Shown: positions 1 through 10,784 of the stretch, piece after piece | Numbering within the stretch: the first letter of the stretch is position 1 | Layout: every line of letters starts with the position of its first letter | NCBI GenBank assembly: GCA_026008535.1 | Contig: BRKX01000006.1 | Coordinates: 38,180,664-38,244,663 of the forward strand | DNA from: Perilla frutescens | Lineage: Eukaryota > Streptophyta > Magnoliopsida > Lamiales > Lamiaceae | DNA length: 64,000 nt | Direction: 5' to 3' | Notes under the pieces: model-generated | The model's database searches: none | The model's input: the letters and a program-made list of their open reading frames with translations, nothing else | What the model was told of the DNA's origin: nothing | Made by a program: the position numbers and the translations under genes

Positions 1-157
1 TCTAAACTATATTCTAAATTAATTAAATAAATTCTATAGTCTAAATAAAATTCATCCCTTAATTAAATATATCAAGGGCCAAAACTTCTTCTTGCATGCA
101 CGTCGACTCCTCAAGCTTTGTTCTTCATGCACATGTGCACTTCATCTTCACTCCTCA
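1..157 (-). mobile_element. 3' LTR (partial) of CRM-like Ty3/gypsy element A
   Basis: The window opens inside the 3' LTR of a minus-strand element. By analogy with two related copies (9586 and 26004), the LTR starts, read on the minus strand, at the TGA that closes pol (155-157). The rest of the LTR lies outside the window, so neither its end nor a target duplication can be checked. Confidence 0.5.
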
Positions 158-1356
158 AGTGTGATACTCCATGGTGTGATCTTGATCTTCATTAGTTAAT
201 AAATTAACTAACACATGGCTGCCCTTCACATCTTCCAATTCTTCGAACTTCTTGCGAATCAACACTTGGAGATATCCTTGTAATTTCTTCGCTCGAAGTC
301 GTGTCATTGGACCTTTAAATTGTAGCTTAGGTTCAATGCTTGCATGGCTTCATCATTCCCCCATACTGAAGAGAATTCGTCCTCGAATTTGGATCCTCAT
401 CTTGTTCGAATTCATTTGCAACAAAAGGAGATAAATCAGCAACATTAAAAGTGGAAGAACGTTTATACTCACTAGGAAGATCGAAGCGGTAAGCATTATC
501 ATTCACACGACTTAGAACCGTAATCTCCACGTGGTGACAACTTGGACTTTCTCAGATTTGGAAACTGTTCGGGACTCAGATGAATCCAAACACGATCTCC
601 GGGTTGAAAGATCTCTTGCTTGCGTCACACGTTCCAGGACTCGACCGTGTGCTTTCCTTTGTGTTCAATGCGAGCACGCACTCTCTCATGCATCTCCGTA
701 ACTTGCTCAGCTCTTCTCAAACCTTTAACACTTGTTAGATGCTCAACAGGTAAGGGTAACAAATCGGTGGGTGCAAGAGGATTGAAACCATAAACAACTT
801 CAAAGGGAGACAAGTTAGTAGAAGAGTGAATAACACGATTATAACCGAACTCTGCATGAGGTAAACACTCTTCCCATGACTTTAAGTTGTTTTTAATCAA
901 GGACCTAAGCAATGTGCCTAATGTGCGATTCACAACGTCAGTTTGACCATCGGTTTGTGGATGACATGCAGTAGAAAATAACTTAGTTCCTAACTTACCC
1001 GACAAAACTCGCCAAAAATGTGCTAAAAACTTTGAATCCCTATCACTAACAATAGTTTTAGGAATACCATGCAATCTAACTACATGCACAAAGAACAAAT
1101 TGACAACATGCCCAACATTATCGATTTTTCTACATGCAATGAAATGAGCCAGTTTAGAAAACCGATCAACAACTACAAAAACAGAATCCTTACCCGATCT
1201 AGACCTAGGTAAACTCAAGATAAAATCCACAGATAAATCAATCCAAGATGAACTAGGGATGGGTAGGGACGTGTATAATCCAAACGGGTATGATGTAGAC
1301 TTAGACCTATGACAAGTAACACATCTACTACACACATGTTCAACATCTTTTCTCAT
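155..1356 (-). pseudogene. Integrase and C-terminal tail of element A pol (broken)
   Basis: Retroviral-type integrase joins element cDNA to chromosomal DNA in the nucleus. On the minus strand from 1356 the reading frame shows the end of the HHCC zinc domain (CSRCVTC), then the catalytic core: WIDLSVDFI, VSDRDSKF, and the glutamate in KSWEECLPHAEF, followed by PFEVVYGFNP. A frame break near 625 separates the core from the tail (SRVNDNAYRFDLPSEYK, 530 downwards). Another break near 345 precedes the last segment, which carries GPMTRLRAKKLQ and ends at the TGA at 155-157. Unlike copies B and C (about 9.6-10.8 kb and 26.0-27.2 kb), this copy keeps the QTDGQTDVVNRTL segment. Family placement rests on close similarity in my memory to CRM-clade polyproteins. 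Confidence 0.8.
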
Positions 1357-1811
1357 ATGCGGCCAATAAAAATGCGCTCATGCAACAAGTTTAATATTTT
1401 ATTAACACCAAAGTGACCCATCAAACCTTCCGCATGTGATTCTAACACAAGTAGCTCACACATAGAACAACTAGGAATGCATAATTGAGAACCACGAAAC
1501 AAGAAACCATCATGCATGAAAAACCCATCAAATGACTTAGACTTAGCCGAACACTCATCATAAATCGAAGCAAAGAAGGGCTCACATGCATAAAGACTCT
1601 TAATCGATTCAAAACCAAGCATTCTAGCATGCATAAGGTTAAGCAATGTGTACCTACGAGATAAGGCATCGGCGATGATGTTGTCTTCTCTTTTCTTATA
1701 CTTGATGATGTATGGAAAGGACTCGATGAATTCGACCCATCTCGCATGTCTCTTATTCAAGTTTTGTTGCCCTTTCAAATGCTTTAAGCTCTCATGGTCC
1801 ATATGAATCAT
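1353..1811 (-). pseudogene. RNase H end and integrase zinc-binding region of element A (broken)
   Basis: The minus-strand frame reads MDHESLKHLKGQQNLNKRHARWVEFIESFPY (the end of the gypsy RNase H / connection region), then DALSRR, then the start of the integrase zinc domain with LESHAEGLMGHFGVNK. It is the same protein as residues near the end of the long pol frame of copy B (10782-13307). The frame ends at about 1353 just before the integrase core, which continues in another frame, so a small indel separates them. A second break around 1811-1839 separates it from the RT portion. It has no function of its own. Confidence 0.75.
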
Positions 1812-1838
1812 GAACTCCTTTGGCCACAGATAATGCTG

Positions 1839-3010
1839 CTACGTCTCCAGTGATTGCTTCAATGCGTACAACTCTTTGTCATAGGTGGAATAACGCAGAG
1901 CTGCTTCATTTAATTTCTCACTGAAGTAGGCAACTGGACGCCGTTCTTGCATCAAAACAGCACCAATACCTATCCTGGAGGCATCACATTCAATCTCGAA
2001 AACCTTATCCAAATCAGGTAAACACAATATAGGTGCATGACATAAAAGATGTTTTAAACGTGTAAATGCTTCATGTTGTGCTTTACCCCATTCAAACTTA
2101 CGATCCTTCTTACTTAGCTTAGTAAGAGACACATCAATGTTAGAGAAATCGCGCACGAAGTGATGATAAAATCTGACAAGACCGTGAAAGGATCGAACCT
2201 CAGTAGTGCTTTTGGGTGTTGGCCATTCCTCAATCGCTTTGATTTTAGAACGGTCAAGCTCAATACCACGTGTATTCACAACAAAACTAAGAAATACGAC
2301 TTCATCTAAACAAAAAAAACATTTAGACAGATTTTCATACAACTTGGCTGATCGCAGAATATCAAAAACGCACCTAAGGTGTGCTAAGTGCGCCTGTGCA
2401 TCGTGATTGTAAATTAGGATATCATCAAAGTAAACAATAACAAATTTCCTAATCACAACACGCAAAACATGGTTTATTAATCTTATAAAAGTGCTCGGTG
2501 CATTAGTGAGACCAAAAGGCATAACTAACCACTCATATAAACCATGCTTAGTCTTAAAAGCCATTTTCCACTCATCCACTTCATGCATTCTAACTTGAAA
2601 ATAACCAGAACGCAAATCAATTTTAGAAAAGATTTTAGAACTAGATAATTCATGAAGCATATCATCTAATCTAGGGATATGAAATCGATACTTCACTCTT
2701 ATCTTGTTGATGGCGCGATACTCCATGCACATTCTCTACTCGTTGTTCTTCTTTGGCACTAGAATGACTGGAACTGCGCAGGGCTCATCGACTCTCGAAT
2801 CTGCTTCTTTTCTATCAACTCTTTCACTTGTCTATCAATCTCCTTGGTCTCCTCGGGTGACGTGCGGTAGGCTGGATGGTTGGGAAGCACTGTGCCGGGC
2901 TGAAAATCGATCTGGTGCTCGATCCCACGAACTGGAGGTAATCCACTTGGAATCTCTTCCGGGAACACATCCGCGAACTCCTCCATAAGTGGCTGCACAA
3001 TACTAGGCAA
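1839..3010 (-). pseudogene. Reverse transcriptase and RNase H of element A (broken)
   Basis: Reverse transcriptase copies element RNA into cDNA. Minus-strand frames 3010-2759 (FPEEIPSGLPPVRGIEHQID, AYRTSPEETKEIDRQVKEL) and 2732-1839 (YRAINKI, FSKIDLRSGYFQV, the catalytic YFDDILIY, and RNase H with FEIECDASRIGIGAVL and YSTYDKELYALK) are adjacent parts of one pol. A frameshift near 2740-2760 separates them. Upstream, recognisable pol sequence fades out by about 3190, where the LTR-like start of element D sits. Gag and protease of A are not in the window, consistent with D having inserted in A, although the other side is not seen. Confidence 0.8.
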
Positions 3011-3192
3011 ATAAGAATCATTAATAGCACTGCTCTTATAAGATAAAAGAACAAACGATAAACCTGCTTTGAATGCTTTCTCTACGCCTTAACTGAAATG
3101 AATAAGCTGCGGTTTTGATCTTTCTTTGCAGCTGATCCGGATGAATTTCCTCGCACAAGGGAATCTTTAGAGGGTGGTTTAGGGGCTACACT

Positions 3193-5691
3193 TGTAATAC
3201 CCCAAAATTTTATTATCTAAATTTAATTAGGAATATACATCTAATAGTTAGACATCCAAAACTCTTTAGTATTAAAAATACATATATATATATATATAGC
3301 ATATGCTAACCATAAGGATAATCTAGAAAAGAAAACGGACCCTTCTAGGTCACATTTTTAGATGATGTGTATAGGATATAACCATATCCAAGCCCTAATA
3401 TATCCAAATAAATATTAATATATTTAATGATTGTGTATTCTATTAGGTATTATTATATTTAAATGTTGTCTAGTTATAATATATTTAATTAAATGGTTAT
3501 CGAAATGAAATGTTAGCATATAAGTTATCCTATTCCTAGCAGACACTAAGGATAGTCACTAAGTATTTCCATGTAAGTGAGTAAGGTGACACATGGCTCT
3601 TGGTGGTAGCAATAGGAATTAGATGTATGTTAATGTGTACAACAATGCTAATTAATAGTAAAATAATAATAAAAATAACAATGCTAACAAATGAGATCAA
3701 TGAACTAAAATATATTACAACTCCACGTAATCTACATTACTTGGGAATGGTGAGGCATACTAAGGTTAAAACCGAGTATAATATAGCTATATATATACAC
3801 ACACAAACACACACATATACAAGTTAGTGCAGAAAGAAAATAAAAGAAAATCAAAGAAAATTCTAAGAACAAATTAGTAGTTTTTTTTTCATACCGAGAG
3901 AAAGGTAAATTTTATGCTTTGCAAATTATAATTGAAAATCTAGTAATTTGTATTTATATATATATATATATCTAGATCAGAATAATATTAATTATTTAGG
4001 ACCATGTCTAAAAGTATTTTATTCATCTTGGCATATTAATCTTTGTCTTCTTTTATTAAGAAATTTCTTAGTTAATCTTATATTAATTTAGGTGATTTCT
4101 TTTTATTAAATTCACGTGTGATATTATAAAATCATTCAGCTCGTCACTCACGCAACAACAAAAAGGTACGTATGTTTTTATGCATTTTTTTTAGATTTTA
4201 AAAGTTTACATTAATTGGTGAAATGTTAAGTTTGATTGGAAATGAAAGATTATGATTTGCCATGTTGGCGGAAATGCCTCGAAAGATTGAGTCTTACACT
4301 GAATACGTACTGGTTTTGGGAATGAAATAGGCCGTGAGCGTACATGATTTTATTTTAAACCATGCCGATTCTACTATATACATGTGAGGAACTTGTTTAT
4401 CTATGCTTTGAGCATACTCATGAATGATTGGCATATGTTGATTGCACACATTGATAGTTGAACTGTGTTTGATGTTTAGGCTCTAGATGAGTACTTTGAC
4501 TTGAAATTTGAGAACTTAAGATGAACTTAGCTTGTAGTTGTTGAACTTAGGCTAAACTTGTAAGAATTTGTGAATATGTTTGAACATAGACTGATTAAGA
4601 AATTGTGCTAATTCGATGGCGGAATGGCAGGTGAGACCTCGAAAAAGGTGTCGTACTCGTGTTACGATGGATGAGCGGATTGAAAGGTTCCGTGCATATA
4701 TTTGTAGACCAGGAGAGGATGTGCCAGAGTTCACCGGACGTTTTGTGACTTTATAGATGACTGTCTCGGGTATCGGTGGTATTACAGAGGTAGAGGCCAT
4801 GGCGAGATATATTATTGGACTACCTTAGGATTAGAGGCCATAGGCTACGAGAACTGCTGATATTTTCTCAGAGAGATCTCCGCCTACTTTTGCAGAGAAA
4901 GTCTATTTCTCGAGATTCTTCACATATGTGCTACGGACTTGGGTGATAGACAATGTGTGGCTCCACAATTACCCATAGTGGATGAGGATATGGATATGTT
5001 TAGAGTACCATTTACATCGGTCTTACCAGCTGAGAGGACGATCGAAATGGATAGTTTAGCACCACCTGCACCAAAGTCGCCACTTATCACCGTAGGATCG
5101 CATGATGATGAGGCTAGTCCATCTAGGACCCAGTTAGAGCCCATCGCAGAGGAGGAGGACCTGAAGGAGGATCCAGAGGAGGAGCCGATGGAAGTGACTG
5201 ATGGCTCTGCGAATATGATGCTCCACTTTCGACGTGTTTTTGATGCAGAGGGGCATCCTGGGCACTAGTATAATCAGTCATCTCCATAGATAGATGCATA
5301 GTCATAATATTTTGAATAGTCTAGTATATACTGACGTTGATATTTTGTTGTATCATCAGCTCGGTAGCTTTTGTTAGTCGAAAATATTGTCATTCTTATA
5401 AGACCGTTCTGACATGAGACATTAGGTAGCTAGCCTCATTTTGACTTAGTGGACTAGATGGTATATTATATTTTTGACAGATGTATAGATGATGTGTGGT
5501 ACTCTACTCTTTTACATAAAAGTTCCATTTGAGGATATCTTTTAGATTTATACATATGTTGTGCATATATTTTTGGAAGGCTTTGCATATTGACATTTCT
5601 TTTTCTTTACGAGATGTGTGTTTATTATTTTTATTTCTTTTACGAATCTTTAAGAAAGTATTGATCGATTGGAGATTTGACTAGTTGCAGA
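3193..5691 (+). mobile_element. 5' region (LTR and leader) of Tekay-type element D
   Basis: At 3193 the sequence TGTAATACCCC begins. This is the usual start of a chromoviral (Tekay-type) LTR, and it abuts the broken pol of element A. The region is AT-rich with TA dinucleotide runs at about 3281-3299 and 3953-3971. I could not find the LTR 3' end or a clear primer binding site, so I cannot separate LTR from leader. A decayed coding-like stretch at 4615-5268 is listed separately. The gag start of D follows at 5692. Confidence 0.5.
4615..5268 (+). pseudogene. Decayed gag-like and acidic open reading frames upstream of element D gag
   Basis: From 4615 a plus-strand frame reads MAEWQVRPRKRCRTR, then RPGEDVPEFTGRFVTL, a stop, then ITEVEAMARYIIGLP. 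This wording resembles retrotransposon gag (PGESVxEFxxRF ... FxxGL). From 4939 a second frame encodes about 109 residues ending in an acidic tail (EPIAEEEDLKEDPEEEPMEV) and a stop after GHPGH. I do not recognise the second protein. The two pieces are in different frames with several stops between, so at best this is a remnant of an older gag-like gene within the 5' region of D. It could also be chance reading frames in a leader. Confidence 0.3.
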
Positions 5692-6780
5692 ATGCCAAGA
5701 GGAAGACCAAGAAATGTGAACTTGGCGGTACCGGAAGTACTGAATAACCCGCAGGGCCAGGGACCACAAATTAAAATGGAGTTCAGACGCCATAATCCCT
5801 CAACTTTCAATGGAGAAGGTGATCCACTCACAACCGAATGTTGGGTTCAAGCTCTTGAAAAGATATTTGGGTTTTTGCATTATAGTGATAAAGAAATGGT
5901 GGCCTGTGCTCTGTATCAACTTGTGGATGATGCAGATTTCTGGTGGGAGTCAGTTCGAAGGACAATTTCTGATGCAGACTGGGAAGTGTTCACCTGGGAT
6001 AACTTTAAAATGATCTTGTATCAAAAGTACATATCGGCACATTATCAGCATCAGAAGGCTAATGAGTTCTGGAATCTCAAATAGGGGAGCAGATCAGTGG
6101 CAGAATATGATTTCCAGGTTATCTCGATACGCGCCATAGACAGTAGACATAGAAGAAAAGAGAATTGAAAAATTTTGCATGGGTTTGAAACCGAAAATAT
6201 GCACTGCACTGATCGAAAAGGATGAAGCAAGCTATGGTCAAATACTGAGTTGGGCACTTAGCATTGAGACAATGCAGGGAACATCGAAGGCTTCGGAATC
6301 CCAACCAGTAGCTGGGGATCAGAAGGGAAAATAGAAGTGGGATGGACCATAACGAGGTTATCAAGGGAAGAATTTTCAGCATAACTATCAAGGATGAAGG
6401 AACTTTGGACTAAGGCCTGCAGGGCAAGGGAATGTTGCGCCAAAATCTCAGGGTTATCAATTGAATTCACCGTTATGTGCAACTTGTAATAGACATCACT
6501 TTGGCCCATGTGTCCAATGCTATCAGTGTGGCCGACATGGTCACTATGCAAATAAATGCCAACAAAATATTGGAGTATAAAAATAGCAGCAGCAGAGGCC
6601 ACAGTTCAGACAGGGCATGAGAAATACGGGACCACAAGGTGGAGGTGGTCGAGGGAATAACAACAAAAATAGAGGTAATCCCAGACCTCAGTGAAATCAG
6701 AATCAAGGTCCTCGTGCACCACAACAAACCAGAGCGTATGCTCTCAATCAGTAAGACGTAGCTGGAAACTCTGGAAATTT
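5692..6780 (+). pseudogene. Gag of Tekay-type element D (broken)
   Basis: Gag forms the virus-like particle and binds element RNA. The frame starts with ATG at 5692 (MPRGRPRNVNL), the arginine-rich opening usual for this lineage. It continues through FNGEGDPLTTECWVQALEKIF and ADFWWESVRR to a stop after FWNLK (about 6082), where relatives read on into QGSRSVAEYDF. Farther along, a CCHC zinc knuckle survives (CYQCGRHGHYANKC, near 6520-6570) and the protein runs into ALNQ, a stop, then the protease. Several in-frame stops make it non-functional. Confidence 0.75.
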
Positions 6781-7345
6781 GGCAGGTATGATTAGTTTGT
6801 GCGATATATCTGTGCTTACTTTATTTGATACTGGAGCTTCACATTTCTTTATATCTAGAGATGTATGTAGAAATCTAAATCTAGAGCTAGAATTAGCAGG
6901 AGAAGCCTTAGCAGTAAGCATTCCCTCAGGATGAACACTTTTAGCTGATGGTGTTTGTAAGAACTTAGACTTGGTAGTAGGTGAAAAGAATTTTACAACT
7001 GATCTCTATACTCTTGAGATACGGGACTTTGACATTATATTTGGGATGGATTAGCTGATAAAGGAGAGTGCAACAATATGCTGTCACAAGAGAGAGATAA
7101 TATTTCAGAAGCTAGGCAAGGAAGAAGTGAAGTTTTATAGAGCAAAAATGGAAAATATAATTCCCATCATTTCAGCATTGAAATCTGTAAAGTTGTTACA
7201 GAAAGAAGATTGTCAGGCGTTTCTAGTAAACCTTATAAGCAAGAAAGAAAAAGGTTTAATAGTGGGTCAGGTACCAGTGGTACGGGAATATGAAGATATA
7301 TTCCAAATGATTTTCCTGGTTTGCCGCCAGATAGACAAGTAGAGT
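6781..7345 (+). pseudogene. Aspartic protease and linker of element D (broken)
   Basis: The retroviral aspartic protease cleaves the Gag-Pol polyprotein. Around 6815-6860 the translated sequence is LTLFDTGASHFFISRDVC, with the catalytic DTGA motif intact. Later, RDFDIIFGMD matches the conserved second part of the domain but is followed by a stop in place of the expected tryptophan. A further stop interrupts VSIPSG near 6933. A 71-residue open stretch from 7127 holds the linker to RT (VPVVREYEDIFQ) and loses frame near 7310. The gene is dead. Confidence 0.7.
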
Positions 7346-8561
7346 TCACAATAGACCTGGAACCGGGGCAACACCTGTATCCAAGGCACCATATTATTTA
7401 GCTCTAAGTGAGTTACAAGAGTTGAAGGTGCAACTGGAGGAATTATTTGAGTTAGGTTTTATAAGACCCAGTGTATCACCTTGGGGAGCACCGATTCTAT
7501 TCGTAAAAAAAAAAGGATGGTACTATAAGAATGTGCATCGACTATCAGGAGTTAAACAAGTTGACAGTGAAGAACAAGTATCCACTTCTGAGGATAGATG
7601 ATCTTTTTGATCAGTTGATTGGTGCAAAAATATTTTCTAAGATGGATCTACGATCTGGGTATCACCAAGTTAAGGTAAGAGAAGAGGATATACCTAAGAC
7701 TACATTTCGAACGAGATATGGCCACTATGAGTTTCTAGTGTTGCCATTTAGGTTAACAAATGCACCTGCAGTCTTTATGGATTTAATGAATTGGGTTTTC
7801 CATGAATATCTGGATAAGTTTGTGTTGGTCTTTATTGACGACATACTGATCTACTCGAGAAATGAAGAAGAACACGAGGAACACTTGTGACTAGTGCTAG
7901 AAACACTAAGGAGAGAAAAGTTATATGCCAAATTTAGCAAGTATAAATTTTGGCTAAATGAAGTAATGTTCCTCGGACACATTGTGTCAGAAGAGGGGAT
8001 CAAGGTGGATCCTGCAAAGGTCGAGACAGTGAAGAGGTGGAAATCACCAACCAACATTCATGAGATAAGAACTTTCCTCGGTTTAGCAGGATATTACCGG
8101 AAGTTCATTAAAGATTTTTCAAAGATAGCAAGGCCAATGACACAACTTTTGAGAAAGAAGGTCAAGTTTGAGTGGACTGATGCATGTGAATAGAGTTTTC
8201 AGGAACTAAAGATAAGATTAACATCTGAACCAGTCTTAACTTTGCCAGAAAGAGTGGAAGGATTCGTGATATACACTGAAGCGTCTAAATTGGGTTTAGG
8301 ATGCGTGCTGATGCAAAATGGGAAGGTGGTAGCATATGCTTCACGATAATTAAGACCTCAGGAACTGAACTACCCAACCCATGATTTGGAGCTAATCGCC
8401 GTCATACATGCACTCATGATTTGGAGACATTATCTTTATGGGGTAAAATGCGAGATTTACACTGACCATAAGAGTTTGAAGTATATCTTTGAACAGAAAG
8501 AGCTTAATATGAGGTAGAGAAGATGGTTCGAGTTAGTGAAAGATTAGAACTGCATGATACA
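7346..8561 (+). pseudogene. Reverse transcriptase and RNase H of element D, split by the Tat insertion
   Basis: RT motifs run in order: MCIDYQELNKLTVKNKYP (7531 on), FSKMDLRSGYHQV, the catalytic FIDDILIYSRN, then FLGHIVSEEGIKVDP and FLGLAGYYRKFI. Stops occur at about 7888 and 8191. RNase H follows with YTEASKLGLGCVLMQ, where the usual catalytic aspartate (TDAS) is glutamate, and TDHKSLKYIFEQKEL. The frame is cut at 8561 after NCMI, and resumes at 35431 with HYHPGKANVVAD. The break falls between residues that are adjacent in relatives, so the split is a clean insertion rather than a deletion. Confidence 0.85.
8557..8561. repeat. Target site duplication ATACA, left copy
   Basis: ATACA at 8557-8561 directly precedes the first base (TG) of the Tat LTR stub, and the same five bases recur at 35426-35430 directly after the CA end of the last Tat LTR. 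Removing everything between and one ATACA restores the D reading order. Confidence 0.9.
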
Positions 8562-8599
8562 TGATGAGTCCATTTATTTCGCATTTTTCTGGGCATTTT
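8562..8599 (+). mobile_element. Stub of first Tat/Athila LTR
   Basis: About 38 bp match the beginning of the full LTRs at 28363 and 33844 (start TGATGAGTCCATTTATTTC, then CTGGGCATTTT). The match stops at 8599. What follows (8600-8634) matches neither the Tat LTR nor the next LTR at 8635, and I cannot assign it. Confidence 0.85.
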
Positions 8600-8960
8600 T
8601 GATGTGACCCGGGACCTATAGGACACGACACAGATGAAAGGACGCGGAAGCAAGGAATGGAACAACGTCGGATGCGTAAGGGATCAATACGAATAAAGAG
8701 AAAACACAAAAATACTCGGCTAGGAACGAACAAGACTCGAACGGAAATAGAACTTACTAGAATGCGTAGACTCGAACTAGGACTCGATGGAACACTTGAA
8801 CAGCTTGAGGTGGCTGGAATCACGGTGGTATGGCTGGAATTGGCGGTGGTGGTCGTCGGAATTGATTGGATGAGCGGCAGCGATGTATGTTGTGGAATCG
8901 GCTAAATTCGGCGAACCTGTGTTGAAAACCCGAACGCGCACGTCTAGCTTCTCCGGATAG

Positions 8961-9140
8961 CAATTCTCTCAAGTACTTAATTATACCCTGAAGAACTTAA
9001 ATAAGACTATTGGTTTGCTAAATCAATAGAATGTTTGGAGGATAAATTCGCAATTCTCTCAAGTACTTAATTATACCCTGAAGAACTTAAATAAGACTAT
9101 TGGTTTGCTAAATCAATAGAATGTTTGGAGGATAAATTCG
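8961..9140. repeat. 90-bp perfect tandem duplication within the element B LTR
   Basis: Units 8961-9050 and 9051-9140 are identical as far as I can read (both start CAATTCTCTCAAGTACTTAA and end GGAGGATAAATTCG). The other copy of this LTR (from about 25465) has one unit only. Confidence 0.95.
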
Positions 9141-9225
9141 ATCAACAGAAGTTCAGGAGACAAAAGTGAAATAACTTCTTGTATTCATGCGATTGTCTCA
9201 CTTTTAATGTAACACATGGTATCCC

Positions 9226-9233
9226 TATTTATA
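9226..9233 (-). promoter_or_regulatory. TATA box of the element B LTR
   Basis: The minus strand reads AGTATAAATAGGG, a good plant TATA box for Pol II transcription of the element. In the sister LTR the same site (25645-25652) reads TAGAAATA, so that copy has lost it. Confidence 0.5.
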
Positions 9234-9583
9234 CTAAGCATAATGGACAAAAATTAGAGTCCTAGAAGTAATAAAAACTGATCCAAAACTAATCCTAAAC
9301 AAACTAGGATGAAATCAAAAGATACAAAAAATAAGATAAGAAAAATCTATCTAAATCTAACTAGATAAGGATAAATCCCAAACTGATTTTGGGCTTCAAT
9401 ATTCGCGCCTAATTGGACCTAATTAATCATAACAATGGGCTGAATTAAGTGATTAAATTCGTGGCCTATATTATGGTTAATTAATTCTTGCCACCTTTTG
9501 CATGAAAAACAACAACTTGTCGGATTCCCATGCAAACGCGTAGAACTCTTCATGCACACGTCCAAATGGCGTGATTCTTGTTC

Positions 9584-10383
9584 TCATGTCTTCATTCTTC
9601 CATCTTCATCATCAATGGATAGCATGGTGATCAATCTCGAGCTGTCCTTCACTTCATCTTCATGCATTTCGAATTTGTGATGTACGGAAGCTTGTAAATA
9701 AGCTTGTAACTTCTTTGCTCGCAAATGCGTCATAGGACCTCTCAATTGCAGCTCCGGATCATCCTCTTCTTTGCCTAGATTGACCTCATCATTCCCCCCT
9801 GCTGAAAACAATTCGTCCTCGAATTCACAGGCTCATCATCATCGAACTCAGCATCTGCAGAAAAGGGAGATAAGTCAGCAACATTGAATGTAGATGAACA
9901 CTTGTACTCACTGGGTAAATCAAAGCGATATGCATTGTCATTGACTCGACTCAACATGGTGAACGGTCCATCTCCTCTAGGCATCAATTTTGATTTTCTC
10001 AAGTTAGGAAACCATCCGGGACTCAAATGAATCCAAACGCGATCTCCAGGCTGGAAAATCACTTGCTTGCGCCGTTTGTTCTTTTGAACAGCATTACGTG
10101 CACCAACAGCTTCAACACGCGCACGTACTTTCTCATGCCTCTCCTTAACTTGTTCCGCTTTTCTTGTACCTTTAACACTTGTTAGATGCTCAACAGGTAA
10201 AGGCAACAGATCATTAGGCGTTAGCGGATTAAAACCATAAACAAATTCAAACGGAGACATATTGGTAGATGAATGCACAACTCTATTATAGGTGAATTCA
10301 GCATATGGCAAACAATCTTCCCATGATTTCAAGTTGTTTTTAACTAAAGCACGCAACAAAGTACCTAAAGTTTTGGATGACAT
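9584..10383 (-). pseudogene. C-terminal integrase and tail of element B pol
   Basis: The minus-strand frame from 10383 carries the end of the integrase core (WEDCLPYAEFTYNRVVHSSTN, PFEFVYGFNPLTPNDLLPLP), the basic linker (KNKRRKQVIF), and the C-terminal fold (GDRVWIHLSPGWFP, GDGPFTMLSRVNDNAYRFDLP). A frameshift near 9800 separates the tail ending SIDDEDGRMKT, whose TGA stop at 9584-9586 is also the first three bases of the LTR. The segment LGPMT-like GPMTHLRAKKLQ is typical of CRM-like elements. Upstream, a short deletion has removed the QTDGQT region. The gene is non-functional. Confidence 0.85.
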
Positions 10384-10784
10384 GCAGTAGAAAACAACAG
10401 TTTGGTACCTAACTTACCCCATAGTACACGCCAAAAATGTGCAAGAAACTTAGAATCCCTATCACTAACAATAGTTCTAGGTATTCCATGTAAACGCACA
10501 ACATGAATAAAGAACAAGTTGGCAATGTGTACAGCATCATCGGTTTTCCTACATGCAATGAAATGAGACATCTTGGAAAACTTATCAACTACAACAAAGA
10601 TGGAGTCTCGACCAGATCTAGACCGTGGCAAACCAAGTATGAAATCCATAGATAAATCAATTCACGGTGAAGACGGGGCTGGTAGAGGCGTGTATAAACC
10701 AAACGGGTGTGAGGTAGATTTCAACTTTCTACATGTAATGCATCTACTACACACATTCTCAACATCATGCTTCATACGTGGCTA
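10365..10784 (-). pseudogene. Integrase zinc end and core of element B (two stops and a deletion)
   Basis: On the minus strand the frame continues from the long pol frame through a TAG stop (10782-10784) in place of tryptophan. It runs through VENVCSRCITC to a second stop, TGA at 10662-10664, again at a conserved tryptophan (relatives: WIDLS). Then it reads MDFILGLPRSRSGRDSIFVVVDKFSKMSHFI, VSDRDSKFLAHFW and STACHPKL, then stops because a short deletion shifts the frame. The same two stops and the same deletion are present at 26784-27202, so the copies share one ancestor that was already dead. Confidence 0.85.

Larger units (their letters stand above)
8635..9586 (-). mobile_element. 3' LTR of CRM-like element B
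   Basis: The 952-bp segment pairs with 25144-26004 (861 bp). The difference is almost exactly the 90-bp tandem duplication at 8961-9140. On the minus strand it begins TGAGAACAAG, the TG being part of the pol stop codon, and ends TCCTTTCA. The homology between the two copies stops at the same base on the outer side. A TATA-like box lies at 9226-9233 on the minus strand. Confidence 0.85.

Noticed and set aside
3600..3827. 75-codon plus-strand frame (MVVAIGIRCML...)
   Set aside because: AT-rich repetitive codons (isoleucine, asparagine, threonine) in an LTR-like region; no supporting evidence.
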